From positions 1-43,741 of the forward strand of contig JASHOR010000029.1 of assembly GCA_030041005.1 (NCBI GenBank): DNA of 43,741 bases, given 5' to 3'. Position numbers and translations under genes: made by a program. Below are positions 23,298 through 31,377 of the stretch, piece by piece. Every line of letters begins with the position of its first letter. The stretch's first letter is position 1. The notes below the pieces were generated by a model. That model was not told where the DNA came from. It saw nothing but the letters and a program-made list of their open reading frames with translations, and did not search any database. The DNA is from Xanthobacteraceae bacterium (GTDB lineage: Bacteria > Pseudomonadota > Alphaproteobacteria > Rhizobiales > Xanthobacteraceae).

Positions 23298-24410
23298 TTA
23301 ATCCATCGACTGTTCCGCTGCTGAGCGTGCATGGCCTGCAGCCGCTACGGTTTCGAAGGTGCGCGCCAAGCCGTGGCCTGGCAGGTCGCGCGTGATGAAC
23401 ACGATGCGCGAACGATGATCCGCATCGGGCCACCGATCGAGTTCCGCCGGCGGATAAAACACGTGCTGCACGCCGTGTATGACCACCGGTTTTGAGCGGC
23501 CTGCGATATTGAGGAGGCCTTTTACGCGCAGGACTTGCTCGCCTCTGTTGGTGAGCAGCAGAGCCAGCCACTCGGTGAAACGAGTCCAGTCGAGCGGCAC
23601 ATCGGCTGTCAGGCAGAACGTGCCGATCCGATCATCGTGCCGCTTGTCGTCGTGACCGTGGTCTTGCCTGGCGCCGGTGGCGCTTTCGGCGTTTAGCCAG
23701 CGCGCCACGTCGGCGACCTTGCCGCGCTCGCTGAACGGATGCGAATCGAACAGCATGTCGGGCCCTGGGCCCGAGTCGAGCGTGGCCTCGAACAGGGTAG
23801 CCGACGGCGAAAGGGCTTTGAGCCGATCGCGCAGGCGATCGAGGATTGCCGGTTCGACAAGGTCGGTCTTCGTCAGGACCAGGCGATCGGCCATCGCCGC
23901 TTGCTTGACCGATTCGAGATGAGAATCGAGCTGCCCGCCGCCATGCATCGCATCCACAGTGGCGACCATGCCGGTCGCGCAATAGACCTGCGTCAGACTG
24001 GCGTCCGTGAGGAGGGTGTGGATGATGGGCGCAGGATCCGCGAGCCCCGTCGTCTCGATCACCACCCGATCGAACTCGGGAAGCAGCCCGGAGGAGCGCT
24101 TGGCCTGCATATCATCGAGCGTCTCTACCAGATCGTCGCGTACGCTGCAGCAGAGGCAGCCAGAGTTAAGAAGGACGATGTTCTCGTCCACCTTGCGCAA
24201 CAGCAGATGATCGAGCGCGACCTCGCCAAATTCGTTGACCAGGACCGCGGCGGTGCCCATGCGTGGATCGGCCAGCAAACGGCGCAACAGCGTCGTTTTT
24301 CCGCTGCCCAGAAAGCCGGTGATAATCGAGACCGGGATCAACGCGCTCTCACTTACATCTCGGCGATGTCGCTGGTCATCGGCAGGCTCCGTCGAACTCG
24401 ACGGCACCAC
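23298..24410 (-). CDS. COG0523 (CobW/YjiA-type) metallochaperone GTPase
   Basis: The 370-residue protein has Walker [10 protein letters not shown] at residues 32-40, NEFGE at 59-63, the metal-binding CxCC motif at Cys85-Leu-Cys-Cys88, and a TKTDL guanine motif. A His/Asp-rich linker ([13 protein letters not shown]) precedes the C-terminal CobW_C domain. COG0523 proteins deliver zinc, cobalt or similar ions to client enzymes. The GTG start follows the upstream GntR stop by one base, so the two are translationally coupled. With four amidohydrolase-type metalloenzymes in the regulon, a client there is likely but unproven. Its stop faces the creatinase-like gene 58 bp away. Confidence 0.9.
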   Translation of the reverse strand: MVPSSSTEPADDQRHRRDVSESALIPVSIITGFLGSGKTTLLRRLLADPRMGTAAVLVNEFGEVALDHLLLRKVDENIVLLNSGCLCCSVRDDLVETLDDMQAKRSSGLLPEFDRVVIETTGLADPAPIIHTLLTDASLTQVYCATGMVATVDAMHGGGQLDSHLESVKQAAMADRLVLTKTDLVEPAILDRLRDRLKALSPSATLFEATLDSGPGPDMLFDSHPFSERGKVADVARWLNAESATGARQDHGHDDKRHDDRIGTFCLTADVPLDWTRFTEWLALLLTNRGEQVLRVKGLLNIAGRSKPVVIHGVQHVFYPPAELDRWPDADHRSRIVFITRDLPGHGLARTFETVAAAGHARSAAEQSMD

Positions 24411-24411
24411 T

Positions 24412-25146
24412 TCAGGCCATCAGCCGGAACGAGCCAAAACGCGCGTTATGTCCGTTGAACGTTGACAGCCGAAGCAGCGATTTTGCGGTTTCGCCGATAT
24501 CGCGCACAATCGCTCGCCGCGCCGCGACAGGCCGCCTGGACTTGATCGCCGCCAATAGATGCTCGTGCTGAACCGCGTCCCATGGCATGTCGCTGTCGGT
24601 GAGCGATGTATAGAGGATCGGGCCAACCTGCAACCACAGTGACTCGATCAGCGGCGCCAGAATTGGCGAACGCGCCGCCGCATAGAAGGTGAAATGGAAG
24701 CGCTGATTCATCTCCAGGCATTCGAGTATCTTCCGCCGCCTGATCGCTTGCTGCAGCCGCGAATTGATCGCGGTCAGCTCGCGGATGAGGGCCGGCGTCG
24801 CATTGGCGCATGCGAGTTCCGCCGCGAGCCCCTCCACCGCCTGCCGAGCGCGGGTCAGGTCCTTGAAGCGCTCGGCGCTCATGCGCGGCACCGCCACCGA
24901 TCGATTGGGCAGAATTTCCAGCGCATTGGCGGCGGTGAGCTGGTGGATAGCCTTGCGGACCGGCATCGGACTGGTGCCGAGCATTTCCGCGAGACGGCGA
25001 AGCGTGATGGTCTGGCCGGGCACAAACACGCCGATCATCAGGCCCGAGCGCAGCCTTTCCAGAACGCGGTCCTGCACCTCGCCCCGATGGCGCTTGGCCG
25101 CCGGCGGGCGACGGACCTCCTCGTCGATTGCAATAAGCGGTCTCAT
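24412..25146 (-). CDS. GntR-family regulator (FadR/FCD type), probable regulon repressor
   Basis: The 244-residue protein has a winged helix-turn-helix at about residues 22-88 ([38 protein letters not shown]) and an all-helical FCD ligand domain. FCD domains often use a bound metal and carboxylate ligands. It is the only regulator gene between 19.6 and 42.5 kb, where six identical-type operators occur, so it is the obvious candidate to bind them. ATG 25146 is clear. The COG0523 gene is immediately downstream. Only a GTGATCAC half-site (25371) lies in its own upstream region. Confidence 0.92.
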   Translation of the reverse strand: MRPLIAIDEEVRRPPAAKRHRGEVQDRVLERLRSGLMIGVFVPGQTITLRRLAEMLGTSPMPVRKAIHQLTAANALEILPNRSVAVPRMSAERFKDLTRARQAVEGLAAELACANATPALIRELTAINSRLQQAIRRRKILECLEMNQRFHFTFYAAARSPILAPLIESLWLQVGPILYTSLTDSDMPWDAVQHEHLLAAIKSRRPVAARRAIVRDIGETAKSLLRLSTFNGHNARFGSFRLMA

Positions 25147-25544
25147 GCCCCGAATCTGCGCTGATCCGTTCTTTGATTTATCACGAACCCGAGCGTACCC
25201 AGTCTCAACAGCATCACGATCAAGGCCTGTGCCAGATCCCCAACGCGCGTCTTGCTACCAACACGACGTCTAATTTCAAAAGCCGCGCCAACCTTGGCGG
25301 CAATGCATCTCTTTGCTTCGCCCGCCGCGCAGCGCTGGCGCACCCAGAGCGCCGCCCGGCCGGCCCAACTGTGATCACGCTTATTACTCGAAGCGGAACG
25401 GCGGGCGCAAGTCCGACTTCGGCTGGGGCACCGCGTCCTGAGAATCAAGGTGCACGGATCGACAGCGCGAAAGAGCTGGCGGTCAGGCTGACCGTCACAA
25501 GCGCCGCCAGGGTGCTGGGCCCGCCGCGCTACGCGCGCCGTCAC
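25147..25544. other. Intergenic region between gntR and the second binding-protein gene
   Basis: No gene is supported in these 398 bases. A single GTGATCAC word at 25371-25378 matches one operator half but lacks the partner half at the usual spacing. The gntR promoter should lie here, but no clear hexamers were found. Confidence 0.4.
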
Positions 25545-25582
25545 TTGACAGTGCGGCTTGTGTGATCACAAAATGTGATATC
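25545..25582 (+). promoter_or_regulatory. Regulon promoter and operator C
   Basis: TTGACA at 25545-25550 and CAAAAT at 25569-25574 (18-bp spacer) form the promoter. The operator TGATCACAAAATGTGATAT spans 25563-25581; its last two bases deviate from the other sites. It reads towards the binding-protein gene at 25712 with a leader of about 130 nt. Confidence 0.78.
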
Positions 25583-25711
25583 GACTGGTCGATCTCGTTT
25601 CCCGGGCGCGAAGGCCGCATGCGGCGTGACGCGCGGAGGCGATGAGTTCGCTTGGCAGTAGCCACGAGCCGGGTTATCGCGGGCAGCCCATTGCCGCCGA
25701 GGGAGGCAACC

Positions 25712-26728
25712 ATGAAATGCAATCTTCTCGCAAGTCTGGCGCTGGCCCTCGCGCTCGGCGCTGCCGGGTCTGGTGTGCCCGTCGAGGCTCAGCCCGCCAG
25801 TGGACCGCAAACGAGTCCACAAACCAAGGAGCACGTGATTATCCGCTTCACCTGGAAGCTGAAAGGGGAATACGCGCCGCTCTTTGTCGCCCTGGACAAA
25901 GGCTATTATGCGCAGGAAGGCCTCGATGTCGAACTGGCTGAGGGATCGGGCGCCGAAACCGTCGTCAAGATGGTTGGCCTCGGCACCGACCAGATTGCCT
26001 ACGGTCCGGCCACCGTGGGCGCCGAGGCCGTGGACAAGGGATTGCCAGTGCAGGTGATCGCGGTCTATCAGACCCAGGTCCCGATGGCGATCGTCTCGTT
26101 TCCCGACATGCCGCTGAAGACGCCGAAGGATCTGGTGGGCCACACGCTTGGCGTCAGCATCGGCGAGACGTTTGCCAATCTCGTGGAGCCGTTCGAACGA
26201 ATCAACAAATTGGATCCGAGCAGGATCAAAGTCATCCAGATGAACAGCTCGGCGCGCGTCGGTCAATTCATGGCGCGCAAAATCGATTTCATGTCGCTCT
26301 ATCTCACCAACGAGCTGCCGCTGTTCGAGAAAAAGGCCGGCGTGAAGTTCAATGTCCTGAAAGTCTCCGATTTCGGTCTTAAGGTCATGGGCGCAGCCTT
26401 TCTGGTAAATAAGGACTACGCCAAGACGCACGCAAGCACGATGGAGAAATTGCTGCGTGCTACGGCCAGGGGCTATGCGGACGCGAAGAAGGATTATAAG
26501 GGCGCCGTTGCGATCACGGCCAGGCACATGGCGCTGAAGATCGATCCCGAGGTGCTTGACCAGCAGGTCAAGGCAACGATGGATTCCTTGTCCGAGATTC
26601 CCGGCAAGCCGCTTGGCTGGCAGACCAAGGCTGACTGGAAGTCCAATCTCGAACTACTTAAGGCCGGTCATATCATCAACCAGGTCAAAGATCTGCATTT
26701 CTACTACACAAACGCTTATCTGCACTGA
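25712..26728 (+). CDS. ABC transporter substrate-binding protein, NMT1/ThiY-like (2)
   Basis: The 338-residue protein has a signal peptide (MKCNLLASLALALALGAAGS to VEA, cleavage near residue 27). Its NMT1/THI5-like domain opens IIRFTWKLKGEYAPLFVALD and contains ELAEGSGAETVVKMVGLGTD, the usual ligand-site loop. It is a periplasmic receptor for the ABC transporter encoded next. It is related to the receptor at 19739, but clearly diverged, so the two may present different ligands to the same membrane complex. GGGAGG at 25701 supports ATG 25712. Confidence 0.9.
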   Translation: MKCNLLASLALALALGAAGSGVPVEAQPASGPQTSPQTKEHVIIRFTWKLKGEYAPLFVALDKGYYAQEGLDVELAEGSGAETVVKMVGLGTDQIAYGPATVGAEAVDKGLPVQVIAVYQTQVPMAIVSFPDMPLKTPKDLVGHTLGVSIGETFANLVEPFERINKLDPSRIKVIQMNSSARVGQFMARKIDFMSLYLTNELPLFEKKAGVKFNVLKVSDFGLKVMGAAFLVNKDYAKTHASTMEKLLRATARGYADAKKDYKGAVAITARHMALKIDPEVLDQQVKATMDSLSEIPGKPLGWQTKADWKSNLELLKAGHIINQVKDLHFYYTNAYLH

Positions 26729-26886
26729 TCATCTGATCGTCTTGGCGCGTCGTGATTTGTTGGCGGGGGAACCGCAATGGCGATCATCCGCAACCTGCCG
26801 CGGCAACGCCGATGCGACGCTTTGCCGCTGATGCGCGCGTCCGCGTCGTGGTTCGCGCGGTGGTGATTCTGGCGCGATGGTGATTC
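26729..26886. other. Left part of the gap between binding protein and permease genes
   Basis: No gene is supported. The whole 26729-27129 gap is 401 bases and carries operator D plus a 200-nt leader (26926-27129). I looked in the leader for thiamine-type riboswitch core words and saw none. Confidence 0.4.
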
Positions 26887-26925
26887 TTGACAGTGTCGCA
26901 GACTGTGATCACAATGTGTGATCAT
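26887..26925 (+). promoter_or_regulatory. Regulon promoter and operator D
   Basis: TTGACA at 26887-26892 and CACAAT at 26910-26915 (17-bp spacer) form the promoter. The operator TGATCACAATGTGTGATCA spans 26906-26924. It reads towards the permease-ATPase operon and gives it expression independent of read-through from the binding-protein gene. Confidence 0.8.
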
Positions 26926-27129
26926 GTAGTAACCGACGGAATTGACTTGAACCGACCGCACGGATGCCGGCAATCTCCGCGGGTCGGCATGCGCTTTGCA
27001 TCGGACTACGACATCGCGGGTGTCCGGGGACGAAGGGCGGCGGATGTCCGACACGAATGGTCGCTGCGCCCCGTGTCGTAACCAGAACCGTGCAGCTGGC
27101 GGCGGAGAGGCGCAGCGCCAAGTGAACCG

Positions 27130-27951
27130 ATGACGCACACAGAGATTTCGGATCAAAAGCACCAGGAGCGGCGGCAGCGCCGCAAACGTCGGAACGTTCG
27201 GCTGCTTGTGGAATCACTGGCGGCGCCGACCGTGGCGATTATCGTACTTGCGCTCTGGCAGTTCGGAGTGCCTCTCCTCGGCCTGTCGGCATTTATCTTG
27301 CCGACGCCGTTGCAGATCGTCGAGCGCATCGGCACCGATTACAGGCTGCTCCTGAACAACACGCTTGTCACGCTGGTGGAAACTCTGGCCGGCTTCGCCA
27401 TCGCCGCGGTCGGCGGCGTCATCACAGCGTTTGCGATCTTCTATTCACGGCTCTTCGAGCGAGCGGTCTATCCGCTGCTGGTGGCGATGCAGACGATACC
27501 GAAGGTTGCGCTGGCGCCGCTGCTGGTGCTCTATCTCGGCTACGACTTTGCGCCGAAATGCTTTCTCGCCTTTCTGCTTGCGTACTTCCCCGTTGTCATC
27601 GCCACCGTCGTCGGCCTCAAGGCGCTCGACAAGGGCATGGTCGATCTGGTTCGCTCAATGGGCGCCAACGAGTGGCAGACCTTTATCAAAATCCGCCTGC
27701 CGGCGGCGCTGCCCAACATTTTCGGCGGTCTGAAGGTGGCGGTCAGCCTTGCGGTGATCGGCGCCGTCATCGGTGAATATGTGGCCGCCGAGCGCGGGCT
27801 CGGCTACCTTCAGCTGCAGGCAAGCTCGCAGTTCGACACCACATTGAGCTTCGCCTCTCTGATCATTATTGCCGCCATCGGCGTGGTGACCTTCTGGGCG
27901 ATCGAACTCGTCGAACGACGAGCCGTGTTCCAGCGCGAGGCGGCGAAATGA
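27130..27951 (+). CDS. ABC transporter permease (SsuC/TauC/ThiX type)
   Basis: The 273-residue inner-membrane protein has about six hydrophobic helices, starting with APTVAIIVLALWQFGVPLLG, and ends in a cytoplasmic ERRAVFQREAAK. The coupling-helix EAA loop reads GANEWQTFIKIRLPAALPNIF. It is the BPD_transp_1 permease class that works with NMT1-like receptors. The gene overlaps the ATPase start by 4 bp (ATGA), so the two are translationally coupled. It is the only permease gene in the regulon. Confidence 0.93.
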   Translation: MTHTEISDQKHQERRQRRKRRNVRLLVESLAAPTVAIIVLALWQFGVPLLGLSAFILPTPLQIVERIGTDYRLLLNNTLVTLVETLAGFAIAAVGGVITAFAIFYSRLFERAVYPLLVAMQTIPKVALAPLLVLYLGYDFAPKCFLAFLLAYFPVVIATVVGLKALDKGMVDLVRSMGANEWQTFIKIRLPAALPNIFGGLKVAVSLAVIGAVIGEYVAAERGLGYLQLQASSQFDTTLSFASLIIIAAIGVVTFWAIELVERRAVFQREAAK

Positions 27952-28760
27952 ACGCGCTTGTTGGCGCCACCCGCAAACTCAAGGGCGTCGACGTCGCGAT
28001 CACGAATCTGACCAAGATCTATCAAACGCGCGACGGCAACGACCTTCGTGCGCTCGACCCGGTCAGCATCGCGATCACGCCGGGCCAGTTCGTCGCCATC
28101 GTCGGGCCGAGCGGCTGCGGCAAGAGTACCTTGCTGTCGCTGGTTGCCGGCATCTCTCCGCGTACCTCGGGCACCATCCTGATTGATGGCCAAGAGGTTC
28201 GCAGACCGCACCCGAAGGTCGGCGTCGTGTTCCAGACCGATCTGCTGCTGTATTGGCGCACGGTGATCGATAACATTCTGTTGCCGATCGAGATCAAGGG
28301 ATGGGACCGTACGCGTTATACCGCGCGCGCCGACGACCTTTTGGCTCAGGTTGGACTCGGCGGCTTCGCACAGAAGTTTCCGAGCGAGCTGTCGGGCGGT
28401 ATGCGGCAACGGGTGGCAATCTGTCGCGCGCTGGTGCAGGAGCCCGGTCTTTTGCTGATGGACGAACCCTTCGGTGCGCTTGACGCCTTGACGCGGGAGC
28501 AGATGATCAGCGATCTGCAAACGATGTGGCTGAGTGTGAAAAACACGGTGATGTTCATTACTCACAGCATTGAAGAGGCGGTGTTCCTCGCCGACCGGGT
28601 GCTGGTAATGTCGCCGCGCCCGGGCCGCATCGACATCGATTTACACATTCAGATCGAACGGCCGCGCAGCTGGAAGAGTCGGCTGGAATCAAAATTCGTC
28701 GAATACATGACGCAGATTCACGAAATCTTCGAGGCGCGCGGGGTCCTCACTAATAGTTAG
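27948..28760 (+). CDS. ABC transporter ATPase (SsuB/TauB type)
   Basis: The 270-residue protein has Walker A GPSGCGKST at 53-61, Q-loop VFQTDLLLYWRT, signature LSGGMRQR, Walker B LLLMDEPFGALD and the switch His in FITHSIEEA. It energises the adjacent permease. The C-terminal SPRPGRIDIDL stretch is typical of the nitrate/sulfonate/taurine group. It is the last gene of its operon, followed by 138 bp and the convergent decarboxylase genes. Confidence 0.94.
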   Translation: MNALVGATRKLKGVDVAITNLTKIYQTRDGNDLRALDPVSIAITPGQFVAIVGPSGCGKSTLLSLVAGISPRTSGTILIDGQEVRRPHPKVGVVFQTDLLLYWRTVIDNILLPIEIKGWDRTRYTARADDLLAQVGLGGFAQKFPSELSGGMRQRVAICRALVQEPGLLLMDEPFGALDALTREQMISDLQTMWLSVKNTVMFITHSIEEAVFLADRVLVMSPRPGRIDIDLHIQIERPRSWKSRLESKFVEYMTQIHEIFEARGVLTNS

Positions 28761-28898
28761 AGCATGATGTGAGCGTCGGCTTGCTCATCCGCCCGCCTGC
28801 CCGAAAGCGATGACCAAGTTGATAATGGTCGCTTCGCTGCGCGCCCGGCGCACCCGATAAAGCCGACAAAACCGGAATACCCTTCCTCTCAGCCCCGA

Positions 28899-29501
28899 TT
28901 AATAACCGGAAGAGTTGAACACGCTGATGCCGAACCGCTTTTCCAGGGCGCGGCCGAAGCGATACTTCATTTCCGGACCTTCATAGGTGACCGGAGGGGT
29001 ATTGATGTGGCTCGGGTCAGGCTCTACGCGCAGCACCACGAATGTCGGTCCCGGGCCAGCGATAAGGCGGGGCAGTTGCTTCTCCATTTCGGGAACGTTG
29101 TCGATGGTGTGGGTGCTGGCGATGCCCGCCGCGCGGGCGAGACCCGCATAATCGGTGCGTCCGGCGTTGACCATCGGGACGGCACCTACGGTTTGATAGA
29201 CCTGATTGTCGATGACGAAATGTTTGAGATTGCGCGGCGCCTGTGCCGCCTCGGTGAGTAGGCAACCGGGATTCATGCAGAGCGACCCGTCCGAATTGAT
29301 GATCCAGATATTGACGTTCGGCAGCGACAGCGCCAAGCCAAGCGCGAAACTCGCAGCAAAGCCCATCGCCCCGTGCATCTGGAAGCAGTCCTCGGCCTTG
29401 GTCGCATCCCACCATTCGTTTGCGGCGACACCCAGTGCGCAGACTGCAATCGCGTCTCCACGATGGGCGGCCAGGACCCGGATGGCTTCTTTTGCGATCA
29501 T
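28899..29501 (-). CDS. ThDP-binding decarboxylase, C-terminal (ComE-like) subunit
   Basis: The 200-residue protein corresponds to the pyrophosphate-binding half of ThDP decarboxylases. It contains the metal/diphosphate motif SDGSLCMNPG (usual form GDGS...N) and the later Asn in VIDNQVYQT. Size and split arrangement match the beta subunit of sulfopyruvate or phosphonopyruvate decarboxylase. It should pair with the product of the upstream gene, which it overlaps by 4 bp (ATGA), to decarboxylate a 2-oxoacid. The substrate is unknown; no sulfonate or phosphonate synthesis genes are nearby. Confidence 0.85.
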   Translation of the reverse strand: MIAKEAIRVLAAHRGDAIAVCALGVAANEWWDATKAEDCFQMHGAMGFAASFALGLALSLPNVNIWIINSDGSLCMNPGCLLTEAAQAPRNLKHFVIDNQVYQTVGAVPMVNAGRTDYAGLARAAGIASTHTIDNVPEMEKQLPRLIAGPGPTFVVLRVEPDPSHINTPPVTYEGPEMKYRFGRALEKRFGISVFNSSGY

Positions 29502-30004
29502 GACCAGCGTCTCCCCTTTAGCAGCGCCCGGGTCAGAAAGAGAATGAATGGCCGCTTCTGCAGGCGGCACCATTGATACGCATCGGGAATGCAGCCGATC
29601 TCCTCCGGTCGGTCGATCACGCGATAGGGGAAATCGTAGGCCTGCAGAACCGGGATGGTGCGCCGGCCCTGCACCTCCTGATAGATTTGATGGTCGTCTA
29701 TTGATCCGCGCATGCTCACGATGCAGAACACTGGTATCTGGTGGCGCAGATTGAGTGTCGCGAGTTCGCCGGTACAGGTCAAAAGTCCGGTATTGCCAAT
29801 GACCGCCACCGAACGCACGCCGCCGAAGAACGCGCCCGACGCCACCATCACCGCCTCCGACTCGCGCCCGACCGGCACATGCCGAATGTCGTTATCGGCG
29901 TCGAGCCTGCGGATAAGGGGCGCCACCCAATCGTCGGGCAGCGAGGCTGCAAGTCGCACTCCGCATTTTTTCAACTCGGCATGAATCTGCTCACTGACGT
30001 CCAT
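29498..30004 (-). CDS. ThDP-binding decarboxylase, N-terminal (ComD-like) subunit
   Basis: The 168-residue protein is the pyrimidine-binding half of a ThDP decarboxylase. The cofactor-activating Glu sits in VGRESEAVMVASGAFFGG, followed by VAVIGNTGLLTCTGELATL. Length matches the ComD subunit of sulfopyruvate decarboxylase (about 170). GGAGGT precedes ATG 30004 (MDVSEQIHAEL). It lies 150 bp downstream of the Rieske oxygenase gene on the same strand and probably belongs to that transcript. Confidence 0.85.
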   Translation of the reverse strand: MDVSEQIHAELKKCGVRLAASLPDDWVAPLIRRLDADNDIRHVPVGRESEAVMVASGAFFGGVRSVAVIGNTGLLTCTGELATLNLRHQIPVFCIVSMRGSIDDHQIYQEVQGRRTIPVLQAYDFPYRVIDRPEEIGCIPDAYQWCRLQKRPFILFLTRALLKGRRWS

Positions 30005-30154
30005 CGTACCTCCAAAAGAGCAAGCCAACGGGCATGCAGAATAGCCGGCGTGCATCCATCACATATGCCTCCGAACATTTCGCACAGCCGCGGAGTCGCG
30101 TACGGCTACCGGCGGTGAAGTCGATGTGAGCATCCCTGTCCGAATGGCTTCGTT

Positions 30155-31192
30155 CTAGGCGACCTGCATGCTCGGTTGTTCCTCGCGCAGCAGTCGCAGA
30201 ACGATGCGCCTTGCTCGAACCGACGGACTGTCCGTAGCCAAAAGCACGGGTTTGAGCGACAGGAGGTCATCGGTATTGCCGATTGCAACCTGTTGCGCTT
30301 CGATCATGGGCTTGTCTTCGTTGTTGAAAATGTTCACGCCAATCTCGAGCAACTGCTTGCTGAGAGCTTCGTCGGATTGCTTGAAGTCGCGCGACATCGC
30401 CCAGAAATAATGGGTAGTCGTTTCCGTCTCGGGCGTGAGCAGATGTGCGGTCGGGATGGAGATGCCTTCGCTTTCCGGCCGCCCCACATCGGTCATTCCG
30501 ACATCAAGCAGCATGACGGCCGGCGCATTCCAGCGCATGCAATTGCGATGATCGCCCAGCTTGTCGGCAGGAAATCCAAGGAACTGGAAATACTTGTTCG
30601 GGTATTGGCTGCGCCGCATGAACCTCGCCCAGACGGTATCGGGATCGGGGTCGCTGGACGGCTCGAATGTGGCTGGCCCCGCCGGGTTGGTAAACATCGG
30701 ATGCAGATACTGCCCGTGCGTGAGGTCGAGCAGGTTGTCGCTGATCAACTGGTAGTTGGCCTTGACGGGGAGGTAACCTTCCACGCTGGCGAACGCTGGT
30801 GATCCGAACTGGGGAAATTGCCGAATCCTGCCTTCGTCGGCGCTGGCCGGATCGCCCATCCAGATCCAGACGATGCCGTCGCGCTCTGCCAGTTTGTACG
30901 ATTTTACCCGCGCCGCCCGCGGAACGGAATGATCGCCGTGCGGATTGAGCACGCAGGCGCCGGTCGCGTCATAGCAAAGACCATGGTAGCCGCATTCGAG
31001 GGTGTCCCCCTTCAGCTGTCCCCGCGACAGCGGCGCGAAGCGGTGGGCGCAACGGTCCGCGAGCGCGACCGCCTGACCGCTTTCGGTTCGGAACATGACG
31101 ACCGGCTCATTGAGCAGGGTCCGCGCGACGAGCTTGCGTCCGATCTCGCGCGACCATCCGGCAGCATACCAAGCGTTTCGGATGAAGGGCAT
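30155..31192 (-). CDS. Rieske non-heme iron oxygenase, VanA-like alpha subunit
   Basis: The 345-residue protein has a Rieske [2Fe-2S] site (Cys48, His50, Cys67, His70 in CAH...CGYH) and the mononuclear iron site D156, H159, H164 (NLLDLTHGQYLHP). N-terminal MPFIRNAWYAAGW is typical of the vanillate O-demethylase/PobA group, which cleave O- or N-alkyl groups or hydroxylate rings. No ferredoxin-reductase (VanB) gene is in the window, so electrons must come from elsewhere. It is divergent from the AtzB-like deaminase across operator E, and is followed by the decarboxylase pair. Confidence 0.92.
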   Translation of the reverse strand: MPFIRNAWYAAGWSREIGRKLVARTLLNEPVVMFRTESGQAVALADRCAHRFAPLSRGQLKGDTLECGYHGLCYDATGACVLNPHGDHSVPRAARVKSYKLAERDGIVWIWMGDPASADEGRIRQFPQFGSPAFASVEGYLPVKANYQLISDNLLDLTHGQYLHPMFTNPAGPATFEPSSDPDPDTVWARFMRRSQYPNKYFQFLGFPADKLGDHRNCMRWNAPAVMLLDVGMTDVGRPESEGISIPTAHLLTPETETTTHYFWAMSRDFKQSDEALSKQLLEIGVNIFNNEDKPMIEAQQVAIGNTDDLLSLKPVLLATDSPSVRARRIVLRLLREEQPSMQVA

Positions 31193-31309
31193 TGAGCGGT
31201 TTCTCCGCGGTCAGGTCCATTGTTGCACGTAACGAACTGAAATGCCGGCAATAGTGTCGCCGGCTGCGCAGTGCACTCCCATCGGCACCGGCTGCGCATG
31301 CGGCTGCGC

Positions 31310-31346
31310 TTGACAATTTGCCGGCGAGATCACAGCATGTGATCAC
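31310..31346 (+). promoter_or_regulatory. Regulon promoter and operator E
   Basis: TTGACA at 31310-31315 and CAGCAT at 31333-31338 (17-bp spacer) read rightward to the deaminase at 31378. The operator AGATCACAGCATGTGATCA spans 31327-31345. The divergent Rieske gene starts at 31192, so the site may also control it, though no good leftward -35 is visible. Confidence 0.8.
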
Positions 31347-31377
31347 AAAAACTTCAGGACAGCAATACTTGCCTTCG

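Noticed and set aside
25371-25378. GTGATCAC as a seventh regulon operator
   Set aside because: Neither side shows the partner half-site at the 5-bp spacing, and no TTGACA lies nearby. Recorded as a lone half-site.
25541-26527. Long minus-strand frame over the second binding-protein gene (328 codons)
   Set aside because: The plus strand has a signal peptide, ribosome site and family motifs; the opposite frame has none.
26926-27129. TPP or other riboswitch in the permease leader, suggested by the ThiY-like receptors
   Set aside because: The conserved TPP core words were not found in the leader; I cannot fold it here, so other RNA structure is not excluded.
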